Source: Podospora pseudocomata (Eukaryota; Ascomycota; Sordariomycetes; Sordariales; Podosporaceae). From it: a stretch of 64,000 nucleotides of DNA. The stretch covers positions 806,001-870,000 of the forward strand of contig NW_026946364.1 of the NCBI RefSeq assembly GCF_035222375.1, written 5' to 3'. Below the pieces are notes generated by a model. It was given only the letters and a program-made list of their open reading frames with translations. It was not told the origin of the DNA and did not search any database. A program made the position numbers and the translations under genes. Shown here piece by piece: positions 1-10,271 of the stretch (the first letter of the stretch is position 1; every line of letters starts with the position of its first letter).

Positions 1-1
1 A

Positions 2-160
2 GCATCTGTTGATAACAGACCACCTGAGGAGAGATATGCTGAGCAACTGCGGCAGCTGAACGACATGGGATTTTTTGACTTTGACAGAAACGTGGCAGCC
101 TTGCGCAGGAGTGGCGGCAGTGTTCAGGGTGCTATTGAGCATTTGCTCAGTGGGCCGTAA
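2..160 (+). CDS. dsk2: Dsk2/ubiquilin-type protein, C-terminal UBA domain (5' end outside window)
   Basis: The window opens inside a reading frame that gives 52 residues and stops at TAA 158-160. The visible part is a complete UBA domain: PPEERYAEQLRQLNDMGFFD begins helix 1 with the MGF/Y loop, followed by the NVAALRRSGGSVQGAIEHLL helices and a two-residue tail. UBA domains bind ubiquitin. An extreme C-terminal UBA directly after a PPEERY segment is the arrangement of Dsk2/ubiquilin, the shuttle that brings ubiquitylated proteins to the proteasome. The N-terminal ubiquitin-like domain and STI1 repeats would lie to the left and cannot be checked. Another UBA-ending shuttle is the main alternative, but the linker sequence favours Dsk2. 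Confidence 0.8.
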   Translation, partial: ASVDNRPPEERYAEQLRQLNDMGFFDFDRNVAALRRSGGSVQGAIEHLLSGP

Positions 161-504
161 TTGGGGTAGCCGGAACGAAACCAACCCGTACCATTATTTT
201 ATTAAGAAGATTATGTAGGCCGTCGTGCTTCTGATGTGATAGCATTCGGGTTTGAGAGCAGCACATCTTTAGCCAGAAAGCGAAGCAGTAATTCTGAGCT
301 GGAGTGAAGCCTCGGGCAGTCACGAATGGAAGCGCGTTTCGAGGTAGTATCGGCAAAGATGACAAGTTTTTTAATGTAAAGACAATTGGCATTACACTTT
401 GGCCAAATCATTTGTTGTAAATCATGATGTAACTAAATATTCTGCTTTGTGATCTATCCCTAACGCCCTGCCTGCTTTTTCCTTTGTCTCCCCAAACAAT
501 CCCT
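161..504. other. Convergent 3' intergenic region
   Basis: AT-richer sequence between the stop codons of the Dsk2 gene and the oppositely oriented Sym1 gene. It should hold both 3' untranslated regions. No conserved reading frame or RNA gene was recognised. Confidence 0.5.
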
Positions 505-1129
505 CTACGCCATCTTGACCGTCTCCTCCTGCGGCGGCACCGCCTCCGTCCCCGCGGAGCTGTTGAGAAAACTGAGATAGCAGTTCCACCCTATGCTGAT
601 GACATTGACAAACAGGACCCTGTGCTGGAGCGGGACAAACTTGAAGTTGACAAGCTGGACGAACGGCCAGATGAGGTAGTTTGCCGACAGGGCGGGCCAG
701 TACGAAGACGAGAGCTTTTCGGTCACGGACCCCCCTTCGAGGACGGCCATGGAGGAGAGGAAGATGCCGATGAAGGTCGGGGCGAAGAGGCCCTGGTCGG
801 CGGCCACGCGGGCGAGGATGGTGCGGTTTGGGGAGGAGGGGAACCTGACGTGGGACTGGAGGAGGCGGAACCAGGTTGTTGCTGCTGGGCCGAAGACTAG
901 ACCGCCGTAGGAGGCCATTCGGGCTGTGCGGAGGAGGTCGTGGTTTGCGAGGCCGCGGTGCTCGATGAGTTGCTGGGCGGTGATGTCGCCTATGCCGAAG
1001 AGGAGGGAGGTGGTGAGGGATTGGGTTAGGAGGGGGCGGGAGGCGAGGCGGGCTTGGTACCTTTTGAGTTGGGTTAGTTTTTGTTTTTTTTGGGAGGGTG
1101 GGTGGAAGGAGGACATACCAGGCGAGCAT
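505..1129 (-). CDS. sym1: Sym1/Mpv17/PMP22 family inner mitochondrial membrane protein
   Basis: Two exons on the minus strand: 1119-1129 and 505-1060, separated by a 58-bp GT...AG intron (1061-1118). The join gives 188 residues starting [18 protein letters not shown], the usual Sym1 start. A start at 1116 inside the intron would give a foreign N-terminus, so the 11-bp first exon is preferred. Family marks are the [12 protein letters not shown] segment, the W-R-x-L region in the middle, and the C-terminal [19 protein letters not shown] and [10 protein letters not shown] motifs. The family has about four membrane spans. Yeast Sym1 sits in the mitochondrial inner membrane, is needed for ethanol growth at high temperature and forms a channel. 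The exact substrate is unknown. Length is normal for the family. Confidence 0.9.
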
Positions 1130-1510
1130 TTTGGCGGTTTGGAGGGGGGAAAGGTGGGGGGGGGGGATGGGTGTTATCGGAGTGAGGGTAAGAGGTGAGG
1201 TTGAAGTTGAGGAAGATAAGTGAGCGAGGCACAGATTTGGTGATTGTAGATCTTTCTTGGCGGAGGGGTGAGATTTCGACCAGGAAATACAACAACAACA
1301 AAATGTAGATTGAAAAAAATCGTGTAGCAGTAGTCAATAAGTAAAGGACAAATTGCTGTAAAATCCAGGTGATTTGCCGATATCAGATGAACCGTCCCTG
1401 TAGTATTCAGATGACGCTGGTGAAGATCCAAGCTGTTTGAACAGAACTGCCCCGCGGTTGGGTTTCGATATCAGGGACAAAACCAGTGCAACGTTGGTTG
1501 AACAGCAGAG
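1130..1510. other. Sym1 upstream region
   Basis: Upstream of the minus-strand Sym1 start, with a G-rich run near 1146-1166. It presumably holds the Sym1 promoter and 5' leader. No gene was seen. Confidence 0.4.
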
Positions 1511-2201
1511 CTATAGGCAGCTCTGAGAGAGATAGATTCTAGTATTTAAGAAACCCCAAGCCCCAATGATCAGCAAGGGCAGAAAAACTCCCAACGCCCT
1601 GCCAGGAATCTCCCATCCCCACGCATTCTCGGTCGAGATGATCACCGTTGGCTCACCAGTCAAAAAAGCAATACAAACCGCCCACGAGACCTGCTGAAAA
1701 ATGGGCCACCACAGCCCAATCCAGTTACTCCGACAGCATCCCGCCAGGGGCATCCGCGTCTTACGGCACATCCCCGGCGGCGGCGAGACCTAGGGCCTTG
1801 GGCGTGGGGGCTTACAAGATTTCTGGACCTCGTGGTATAAGACATCCAAACCCAGCCTTGCGGTAACAACACCATGTCCAGATGAATCTTTTTACCCGCC
1901 ACTATGGACCAAGAAATCAATTCTTAAGCTGGGCTGTGTTAAGCCATGCTTGGTCCAGAATGGGCTCCATGAACTTGTGTTCATGCTCCCACCGGGATCA
2001 TCGATGAGCAACGGCCGACACCATCATCCCAACTTTGTTGCCCATGCGCAAAATGGCGCCACAGATGTCCATTATCCTGGATGGGCTATTAAACAAGAAC
2101 ACGCTTGCTGTATGATCGGTTTCACATAGTCCTAATTTTTCCAAATAATAATCCTTCCCTTTCCAGTCTTCCAACGCCCGGTCAGCCATTAATATCCACA
2201 C
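1511..2201 (-). pseudogene. Unidentified broken gene relic
   Basis: Minus-strand sequence that looks protein-coding but is interrupted. From 2201 down, one frame reads 67 residues including MADRALEDWKGKDYYLEKLG and ends at TGA 1998-2000. The same frame then continues with a protein-like segment (WEHEHKFMEPILDQAWLNTA) to a second stop at 1917-1919. A TGA in place of CGA would account for the first stop. Further down (1771-1511) another frame gives 86 residues with Trp-rich hydrophobic stretches. Whether the two parts belong to one former gene is unclear. It starts only 32 bases past the UAP1 stop on the same strand, so it may instead be UAP1 3' UTR that happens to look coding. I do not recognise the family. 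Confidence 0.3.
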
Positions 2202-2232
2202 TCAGTCGACCTCCAGAAATCCAAGAGCCGCT

Positions 2233-3724
2233 CTATTGCAGCATATCCTTGACCTCCTGGCCGCTGTACTTTTCAAGACCCTCACCACCCTGTGCTGTAG
2301 TCAGTCAATGCTTTTCTTGTAGGATTTTGGTGGCAACAACTTACATAGCTCAACAATGGGCTAACCTCAACACCACCCGCAACCTTGGCACCAGCAGCCT
2401 CAAGCCATCTTCTGCCTTGGGCAGTAATATCAGCCCTGCTAGTATCCGGGTCATCCTCGCCGGTGCCCGCGGCATTCTTGAGCGGGCTGAACTCGTCCTC
2501 TCGGCGCACCTCCAAGCAAGCAAACTTGCTAAGTTCGAGCATGGGGAACACATCAAAGACAAACTGCTCCAGCTTGATACCGTTTGGCTTGGTGGGCTTG
2601 ACTTGCTCGCCTGACTCGATGTCCGCATAGGGAATCTTCTTGCGGGCAACGTGGTGTGGCAGGCTCTTGGCCCACTCGGGAATGCTCTCGAGGAAGCGGA
2701 ACGAGTAGTAGTGGTTGACAATGTTGGCGGCACGGAACTTGAGCACACCGGGTTGCTCTGGGTCCTCCTCGGCGGCGATTTGGGGATCAATCTCGCTGTA
2801 CTCAACCACGTCCGGCTTGCCATTCTTCTGTACAATCAACCCAACGCTTTCAGTGGCATTGCGCTTGCGCACGACCTTGGTGGCAATGTCGACGTTCTTA
2901 CTCGCCGAAAAGCCAATGAAGACAGGGTCGGCCACCTTGACAAGGCAGTTATCCACGCAGTAAGCGTGAATGTGCTCAATGCCGCGCTTCTTCATGTCGT
3001 CCAGCACCTTGGATTCCACCAATGCATTGTAGATACCGCCGTTCCCATCAGGGGCAACGGCAACCTTGCTCTTACTTTCCAACAGAATCTTTCCATCGTT
3101 GGAGATGCAGGGGAGAACTCCCTGCTCGAAAATGAAGACGTTTTCGGGGCTGAGGCCAAAGTACCCCTTTTCCTTGAAGAACTGCTCGGTAGGACCCCGG
3201 GTTGGCCCGGAGGTCATGACGTACCACGGGACCGTTACCTTGCTGCCGGACTTCTTCTGGGCAAGCTCCTCAATCTTGCGAATACGCTCGGCTTGGATCT
3301 GGAACAGAGACTTGTGGGAGGGCAGGCCAATGTCGAAGCAGCCCTTGGGCGCAGAGCTGCCCAACCGTGTGCCTTGTCCACCGGCCATGAGAACCACGGC
3401 CACCTTGTTTGCAGCGATCAGATCGAGACCGGATCTGTACCATCTTTCGATATCGGCCGGGTCTGAGTCGAGAATGCTGGCCCGGGCAGCCTCGGGGAGG
3501 GGCTCCAGAGACGCTGGCTTCTCATCCTTTGCTAGGGGTGCAAGGGTCTTGGCGAAGATGGTGTTGATGTAGGTAGGGTCGAAAAGGGACAATTGCTGGA
3601 AAAGCGAGGCCTTTTCGGTGCTCGAGAGCGAATCCCAAAAGGTAAAGACCTGATCCTGGGCAGCGAACTCGTACTTTGCCTTGAGCTGCGAGACCTGCTC
3701 CGGTGTTGGTTCTTGGGCCGACAT
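2233..3724 (-). CDS. uap1: UDP-N-acetylglucosamine pyrophosphorylase (Uap1/Qri1)
   Basis: Two exons (2345-3724, 2233-2289) around a 55-bp intron; 478 residues. The start is the ATG at 3724; the frame is open a few codons further up but only with a TTG. The enzyme makes UDP-GlcNAc from UTP and GlcNAc-1-phosphate in the cytosol, the last step before chitin, N-glycan and GPI-anchor synthesis. The diagnostic nucleotide-binding loop [20 protein letters not shown] lies near residue 115. The downstream [19 protein letters not shown] segment, the [14 protein letters not shown] loop and the [15 protein letters not shown] segment are all intact. The last exon adds [18 protein letters not shown], completing the usual SPLLSYGGEGLE end; without it the frame runs into intron sequence. 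Length matches fungal homologues. Expected to be essential. Confidence 0.96.
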
Positions 3725-4562
3725 TGCTGTGGTCAAAGGTCTGTGCAGTTGAGCTTAGTTAACGGTGGAGAAGTAAGAATAGAGTTGGTAAGCGGCTGCA
3801 GTAGTTTAAAAGTGTCCAAAGTAAGAAAGAAAGCCTCTGAGGGAAGGGGGTGCCTTTTATTCCAAGAGGGCGAAGCAAGAAAACAAGTCCGAAAGGGGCT
3901 TCGACCTCCTGGCAACCCGCCAGCAACGACAGGACCCCGCCGCGCTCTTCCTCAGCTGTTGGGTAGCTCTTGCCCCGCTGTCAGCTCCGAGACAGTGTGA
4001 CGCCACAGCACCCCGCCGCGAACAATCGACACACCGCCCCAAATCCAGGGGCTTGTGGTGGCACGGCGATATGTGATTGGCTGATTATTTCGCGGCATGC
4101 TTCCCGTTCTCGTCCTTGCTGGGCGACAGCTTCCCCCGGCTTCTTTTTTGGTCCGGATCCGCAGTCAAACACTCAACACGATGTTGAACACGAGAATGGC
4201 TTCAGACGACTCTGTGATAAGCGCCACGGCAGCGAAAACTGAGAAGAGCACGGCATGTCATGTTTGTGTCTGCAGTGTGTTGTGAGGGCATGTAGATCAC
4301 CTGGCAGATGAGTAGACAAGGCCCTGGTTGAATAGGTGGCGTTGCCGCCTCGGGGTGGTGGCCATTCAGAGCTCTCCTTTACCTAACCTCCATGCTCATC
4401 AAACCATCTACAGGATACTCTGATAATCTCATCCAAACTCACTCAACTCAATCAATCTCCGAAATTTCACGCCAAGAGACCGATTGTGCCTTCCTCCCTC
4501 AAACTCAGTGACTGATATCCCGCCTCCGAAGCGCACCTTTTACTCCATACTCAGCATAGGAA
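3725..4562. promoter_or_regulatory. Divergent promoter region of uap1 and the DNA glycosylase gene
   Basis: 838 bases between two divergently transcribed starts. GC-rich blocks near 3910-4060 sit next to the uap1 start and a pyrimidine/CAA-rich leader (4385-4560) precedes the glycosylase start. Both leaders and both promoters must be here. No defined binding site can be named with confidence. Confidence 0.5.
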
Positions 4563-5642
4563 ATGTCCGAAACATCATCACCCCAAGAAGAAGCAACCGA
4601 CAACCTCCCCACCCCGACCTTCGCCGGCCGTCTCAAACTCTCAGAATTCATCTTCACCCCTGAGCAAAAGAAATCCATGCCTCTCCAACAACCCCTCCGT
4701 AAAAGCCCCCGGCTTCTCACATCAACCTCCTCCTCATCAACACCACTCCTCCAACCCTCCCCCTCCATACCATCCCCCCTCAAACGCTCCCCCTCGGAAC
4801 CACCATCATCAATATCCTCCCCTTCAAAACGCAAACGCCCTAAACCCCTCCCCACCCCACCCGGCCCGCTCCCCCTCCTCCCAGACGCCATCGCTCCCAA
4901 CCTCATCCTCCTCTTCGTCGGCCTGAATCCCGGCCTGCTAACCTCCTCCACCGGCCACGCCTACGCCCACCCGACAAATCTCTTCTGGCGCCTCCTCCAC
5001 TCATCCGGCATCACCCCCCGCCTCTGCGCGCCACAAGAAGATCGGCTTCTCCCCTCCCTCTTCTCCCTCGGGCTCACCAACATTGTCCCCCGACCGACAC
5101 GGAATGGGGCAGAGCTTTCAAAGAAGGAGATGGATGCTGGCGTTGTGGTCCTGGAAGAGAAAATCAGGGAGTTTAAGCCGGAGGTGGTGTGTATTGTTGG
5201 GAAGAGCATTTGGGAGAGCGTGTGGAGGGTGAGGCATGGGAGGGGGATCAAGAAGGAGGAGTTTAGGTACGGGTGGCAGGAGCGGGGGGAGGATATGGGA
5301 AAGGTGGAGGGGGGGGGGGAGTGGAATGGGGCGAGGGTGTTTGTTGCTTGTAGTACTAGTGGGTTGGCGGCTACGTTGAAGCCAAGGGAGAAGGAGGAGA
5401 TTTTTGGGGAGTTGGGGGAGTGGGTTGTCAAGAGGAGGAGGGAGAGGGAGGAGGAGAAGGGGGTGGGGAATGGAACGGATGGTGGTGAGGATGGTGGTGA
5501 GGATGGTGGTGAGGATGGTGGTGAGGATGGTGGTGAGGATGGTGGTGAGGATGGTGGTGAGGATGGTGGTGAGGATGGTGGTGAGGATGGTGGTGAGGGT
5601 ATAGGGCTGGTTGATGATGCAGAGGTCAAGCAGGAATCATAA
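4563..5642 (+). CDS. G/T(U) mismatch-specific DNA glycosylase, TDG/Mug (Thp1) family
   Basis: Single-exon gene, 359 residues. After a Ser/Pro-rich basic N-terminus (about 1-105) the catalytic domain starts with LILLFVGLNPGLLTSSTGHA, where GLNPG is the motif-1 loop carrying the family's catalytic Asn. YAHPTNLFWRLLHSSG and LGLTNIVPRPTRNGAELSK follow, and the second active-site loop is read as FVACSTSGLAATL. These are the marks of the family that removes thymine or uracil opposite guanine in nuclear DNA. The C-terminus is low-complexity: about 25 charged residues, then ten perfect copies of DGGE encoded by a 12-bp minisatellite. That tail is not needed for the fold and is probably variable between strains. 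Fission yeast Thp1 is the closest named functional match I can offer. Confidence 0.88.
   Translation: MSETSSPQEEATDNLPTPTFAGRLKLSEFIFTPEQKKSMPLQQPLRKSPRLLTSTSSSSTPLLQPSPSIPSPLKRSPSEPPSSISSPSKRKRPKPLPTPPGPLPLLPDAIAPNLILLFVGLNPGLLTSSTGHAYAHPTNLFWRLLHSSGITPRLCAPQEDRLLPSLFSLGLTNIVPRPTRNGAELSKKEMDAGVVVLEEKIREFKPEVVCIVGKSIWESVWRVRHGRGIKKEEFRYGWQERGEDMGKVEGGGEWNGARVFVACSTSGLAATLKPREKEEIFGELGEWVVKRRREREEEKGVGNGTDGGEDGGEDGGEDGGEDGGEDGGEDGGEDGGEDGGEDGGEGIGLVDDAEVKQES
5478..5597 (+). repeat. Coding minisatellite, 10 x 12 bp (DGGE)
   Basis: Ten identical tandem copies of gatggtggtgag, in frame at the 3' end of the glycosylase gene. Because the unit is a multiple of three, gain or loss of copies keeps the frame. 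Confidence 0.97.
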
Positions 5643-5815
5643 AAAGGACAGTCGACGACGATACAGGCGACGAGACAGAATGGTTGGAAGGGGCATCAGG
5701 GCTCTGGGCAATGATAATGGAAAGGTTTAATCATGTCGCGACTTTTTAGCAGGCATCATTGCACCCGAATTAATTTCAAGCTTTCAACAATATCGAGAGT
5801 TCGGCTTTTTGGTAT

Positions 5816-5958
5816 AAAAAAAAGGTCAAAAGAGTTCGCGCCCGCCTCCGGTCTCGAACCGGCAGGTTGAGCCATCCACAGCGCTGCCTAATCTCTATCC
5901 GGTTCCTCATGGGTCAGGGTAATCTGGACGTCTCCCCATACCGCTGGGCCACTTCGCC
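5816..5958 (-). ncRNA. Pol III-type transcription unit (intron-containing tRNA, tRNA relic or SINE-like)
   Basis: On the minus strand an A-box match TGGCCCAGCGG (5951-5941) is followed about 80 bases later by a perfect B-box GGTTCGAGACC (5860-5850), then a T8 run (5823-5816) that could end Pol III transcription. The spacing fits a tRNA with an intron or a tRNA-derived element. I could not fold a proper tRNA: the seven bases before the A-box (GGCGAAG) do not pair with those after the T-arm (GGCGGGC), and no anticodon stem closes well. A decayed tRNA, a SINE-like copy or a small Pol III RNA are all possible. Confidence 0.4.
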
Positions 5959-8900
5959 TCCCCCACCAGGCACGTCCTGGTCTGCGATTGCCCTCTCAAA
6001 GTCTGAACTTATATCACCATGGAGGGAAGGAGCGACAGGGAAGGAGCGATGGGGAGGGTTAGGGAAGGAGCGACCAGGTGATGTTGTTGTTGCTCGTCCC
6101 ATCCAGGACAGGTTGCTCCTTCCTCGTGACGCAGAAACAACGAATTCTAGCAGTGGTTCGCTTGTTGAAGCCATCATCCTCCTGGTGGTCTCGACTGTGG
6201 CTGTCTTGTTTTGTTATGATAGAGCCGAACTTTGATGCCCTCCTCGCCCTGGGACCCAGAGGTTTTATCAACAACGTGGAGAGTTGGTTGATTTATGGCT
6301 AGGTACTTTCCTGTAAAACATGATATTAATGGCTCTCTAGGTGCGTTGTGTCTGGGGGAATACTCACCTACTTGAGAGAGAGCCTAGTCATGCATGATAG
6401 AGATATCTTGCACCACCGGCCGCTCTGGTTAAAATATCACAAGGCTTATTAAATCCCATATCCTCCACGCAATTAGAGGTCTGGTTGTTTTTGTCGAAAG
6501 TAACCAGGATACACATGTTGAACTTATGAACGTCAAGGTAGCGAGGCGTACGGAGATCTTGATTCTGAGTATATATGAGGCCATCTCACGATCAACTATC
6601 TAGCATCCGTACCTACCTCGGCAGCGTCCACATATCCCAAGTGCAGTTGGCTCCGCAGATCTCGCCTTGCCCCTTTTGGCTGTACCGATCTCTCTCCTTC
6701 CCCCTTATCTGACCTTGCGATATTCCTCTCTCCCGGAAACCCTTCTAATCAAGCGCGCTTCGACGACTATTGAACCCGCAAGAACGACGCGACACCCTCA
6801 GCAATGTGTTATCCAAACTCCAAAATCTCAACCACCCCTCTAGCTCCAGTCGCCTCGAAACTTATAACCCTTTTAGGAACACCCAATAACATTGCCCCCC
6901 TCCAGGCTCCTCCTCCACAACTACACTTTGTCTGGCACAGATGGTAACATAATCCCAGAAAAGAAAAACCCAGGGCTTACTAGGCTCGGCTGCCCGGCCT
7001 GATCTAGTTTGGTCTGGCTGATGAGCTGTCCAAATTATCTGATCTCGTCTCAAAAATTGGAGACCGTGTCAACTGTATTCCTCTCCGCACTGTCAAACAT
7101 GCAAAGATCGAGTAGCATGCGGATGAGCAACCAAGGACAAAGCTAGGCTATATTTGGACGCGAAAGGAGAGAGACGTGGGGAAACAAAAGAGAAAACAAA
7201 ATGAGTGAGAAAAGGGGGGGAAAGGTTTGTTCAGACAGGGCGTTGTTTATATGTTTGGCCGTTAGATCAGGAATTTGGACAACCCCGATATATAACTTTC
7301 GTACCTAACCACCATCTATCTAGATAACCATCTCACTCTCACCACCCGCCTAACTGACCCGGGTATATCCCACCCCGCCCCCCCATCCTCCGTCCCTTCA
7401 GGCTGTGTGTGTGGGGACGAAGATGCGTGTGTGGTACACAGGCATCGACCCACTCCTCCCCCCTCCCCCGTCCGCTGCATCACAAAAGCCGTGTCCTATC
7501 ATGAATTGCCGTCCTATTCCACACTCGCATACCATCCAACCTTGTCCCGGGCTGGTTGACTCTCCCCCCCCCACCATCCTCATCGTCCTCAGCTTCTCAC
7601 CCGATCTTGGCAAGTCAGCAATACACAGTAATAGAACGCTGGAACCAGCCTGTCGGGTTCAACAAGCCCAACCAACAACCAAAGAGCGTGTGAGCCGACC
7701 CACCATTTCCAAACACCAACCATGACGATTGGTCGTCGAGGAGGGGGTCGTGCATACTCAAACACCGTCGTCGATCTCGCCAATGTCCCCTTCGTATCTG
7801 CCTGTCAGATTGTCAACAACTAGCAGAGTAACATCGAGGGTGGCTGGGGCAAAACAGGTCATCTCATGGTTATGGAAGTTGGCTAGATAGGTGCTGTCAA
7901 GGAGCGTCGGCCATGATAGACAGGCATGCTTCACGTAAAGGATAGGGCTCCTGGACTCCAGTGCTTGGCGAATTCGGTGTAAGTCTTGCCATAGTCGCTA
8001 CAGTAACAAATCGCTTTTCTTCAAGTCTGTTGTGTAACCTGGATATACGCGACATCCAATCGCGCTGCTGCCCCAAGGGTGACGAAAAGCGAACAGACCT
8101 TCGATGATACATGGCAAACATCCATTCTGTAGCCAACCAACAGACATGGGATGTTCCACACATGCCGACCTGCCACGTACCACACCCCTCCTGTTGTTCC
8201 ATCCTCGAGCCCTCCATTATGCCTTCCTATCCCTATAACTCCCTAAACGCCTTTGGCTGAAAGCAACGCTGAACAGTGGGAAGACAAAGCGCTTGTGAGG
8301 CCGATCGAAGAACCTCGACAAATCTGAACCAATGGTGGGCCATCAATGTCAAGCTCAGTAGATAAGCGAGTAGAGTCCCGTAACGTGCGACTGGGCAGGG
8401 TTGGAGAAGAACGCAACGTGCTGGCCATTTTCACCTCGAAATCGCACAAGGTTCCCAAAAGTACTGCTGCTCGTCAAGTCGGCGAGGAAAAGAGCTGAAA
8501 GGATTGGCGGCCAAAGGCCTGATCATGTATAGATATATATACACGGTAGCGTGTCGTGATATGGATGGCGGTGCGTAAATGTGACACCCCATGGGTCGAC
8601 GCGCAGAAGGAATCGGCGAGTTAGAGAGCTGCTTCCGAGTGAAAATGCTGGTTGCTGGCGGGTGTAAGATGGGTGGGCCAACATGTGCCTTAGTGCTGGC
8701 GGGCTCGCGACCTGGAGGTCTGGGAAGAGGAAGCTGGGTTGTCCCCCCTGTAATGTTTTAGAATACCACACGTCATTGAATGGTCAACTGGGAGGGGAGA
8801 ACGTGGTTCATTTATCGCATTACTCTGGCCCTGGCGCTCCCGTCGGGTTGAATGTGGGTACGACCGAAGGTGCAGCAAGGCCGAGGTAAGCGGGTGGGTT

Positions 8901-8972
8901 ATCCCACAGGGGTGCTCTTGTTGTACCCGAGTGGTTTGAGGGAGGTGGTAGAAACGAGCAAACGAGCGAGAC
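5959..8972. other. 3-kb gene-poor interval
   Basis: No reading frame here has a recognisable domain or convincing splice structure. The sequence includes short CT-rich and G-rich tracts (for example 7376-7470). It is downstream of the glycosylase gene and downstream of the LaeA-like gene, so it holds mainly 3' sequence plus the Pol III element at its left end. Confidence 0.4.
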
Positions 8973-10271
8973 TCACTGTGGTCTTCTCGCTGTGAAGATG
9001 TGCCTAGGGAGCTGTTAGACATATTGCCGTCGACTCGCGTCTGGGTCATTAATGAAACTCACATTGTGCAAAACACACGCTTCTCCTTCTTACTCACCTC
9101 CGCCTTGACCTCTTCAACAAAGTCGTTAATCTCGGAAAACGACTTGTTGAGTCCTCTCGCAAAGGGCGCCAGACACAGAGGTTGGAATCCCTGCTTCATA
9201 ACCAAGTTAAACCAACGGCCAATGTCCCGAGAATATGTGTCTGTCGGCCATGGGTTGAAAGGAATCCGGATGACCTCCTCTTTGATGTCAACGAACCCTA
9301 CCTCGGCCAGCCGCTGCGTGGTCACGTTGCTGTCGAGACGCATGGATCGGCCAAAGTTGTCCATAACAGTCAGGAGCTCTCCTGTCCACTGCGAAATCAA
9401 GGAGCCATTGACAAGTCCGGGATCATCACTACGTGGCGTGAAGTCGATTTCAACTTGCTCGATGTGCCCATAATATGGTTTGAGATGCCTGGAAGCGGTT
9501 AGCAGAGACTTGATACAACTTGCTGTTGTAGACTCACCTGTAGGCTTCGGCGTACAACCGCGGCCAGCTTGCAATGCTGCCATTGAGTGTGCGCATATGG
9601 ATAAGATCCCAAGTACCTGCTTTCAGCTCTTGGGGCCACTCTGATTCAATATCCCTTTGTAAGAAGGTGAGATTGGAGGGAATGCTAACGATCTGTTAGT
9701 GTGGATGACTTGGGTAGAGGAAGACAGCATAAACTCACAATTCGGGTTGGATCAAGTTCAGATCCATGCCAACGTGTCTGCCACGCGGGTATTTGCTTCA
9801 TTACGAAATTAGTATTGAAGCATGAATGAGGTGACCATGAGATGTGAGCAACTTACTCGGCCATCTCGATGGTCCAGATGCCCGTGCCACAGCCGAGATC
9901 AAGAATTGATGGTTCTTCTACCGCGACCGGGGCTTTGTGCAGGAATTCCTTGCGAGCAACCAAGCAAAACTTGTGAAATATGTCTAGGCGGTCTTGCTCA
10001 TCCTTCACGTCGAGTGGTTAGTCAATCATGTGAACGGATGGACGCGAACTTGGGACCTCTCAGCTTACCGCATCAACGGGGAACATGTAAGCACCCTTTT
10101 TGTTGGTGCCATACCATCGTCCATTTTCCTGGTACACTTGTGTGTTTTGCTCATGTTGTTGTGATGAGCCGGTGCCGCTGCGGGCGGTGTTAGTCGGGCC
10201 GGCTTGGTCATCAGACGCACACAGGAAACTCACTTATAGAAGGACCTTGATGGCTGGGACTCCATCGCCAT
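8973..10271 (-). CDS. LaeA-like S-adenosylmethionine-dependent methyltransferase
   Basis: Seven exons on the minus strand: 10234-10271, 10069-10177, 9857-10002, 9739-9795, 9538-9684, 9063-9488 and 8973-9003. All six introns are 49-66 bp and every phase is kept, giving 317 residues. SAM motif I is [17 protein letters not shown] (about 81-97). It is preceded by the LaeA-type [20 protein letters not shown] and followed by [14 protein letters not shown] and RIPFNPWP. The 31-base last exon gives a [10 protein letters not shown] end, as in LaeA proteins. LaeA works in the nucleus with velvet proteins to control secondary metabolism and development. This gene is either the LaeA orthologue or one of the related paralogues (velvet-interacting or LaeA-like methyltransferases). 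Its short N-terminus leaves that open. It stands next to no biosynthetic cluster here. Confidence 0.85.

Noticed and set aside
4961-5629. 222-codon minus-strand frame opposite the DNA glycosylase gene
   Set aside because: It is the antisense shadow of the glycosylase; its Ser/Pro repeat is the reverse reading of the DGGE minisatellite.
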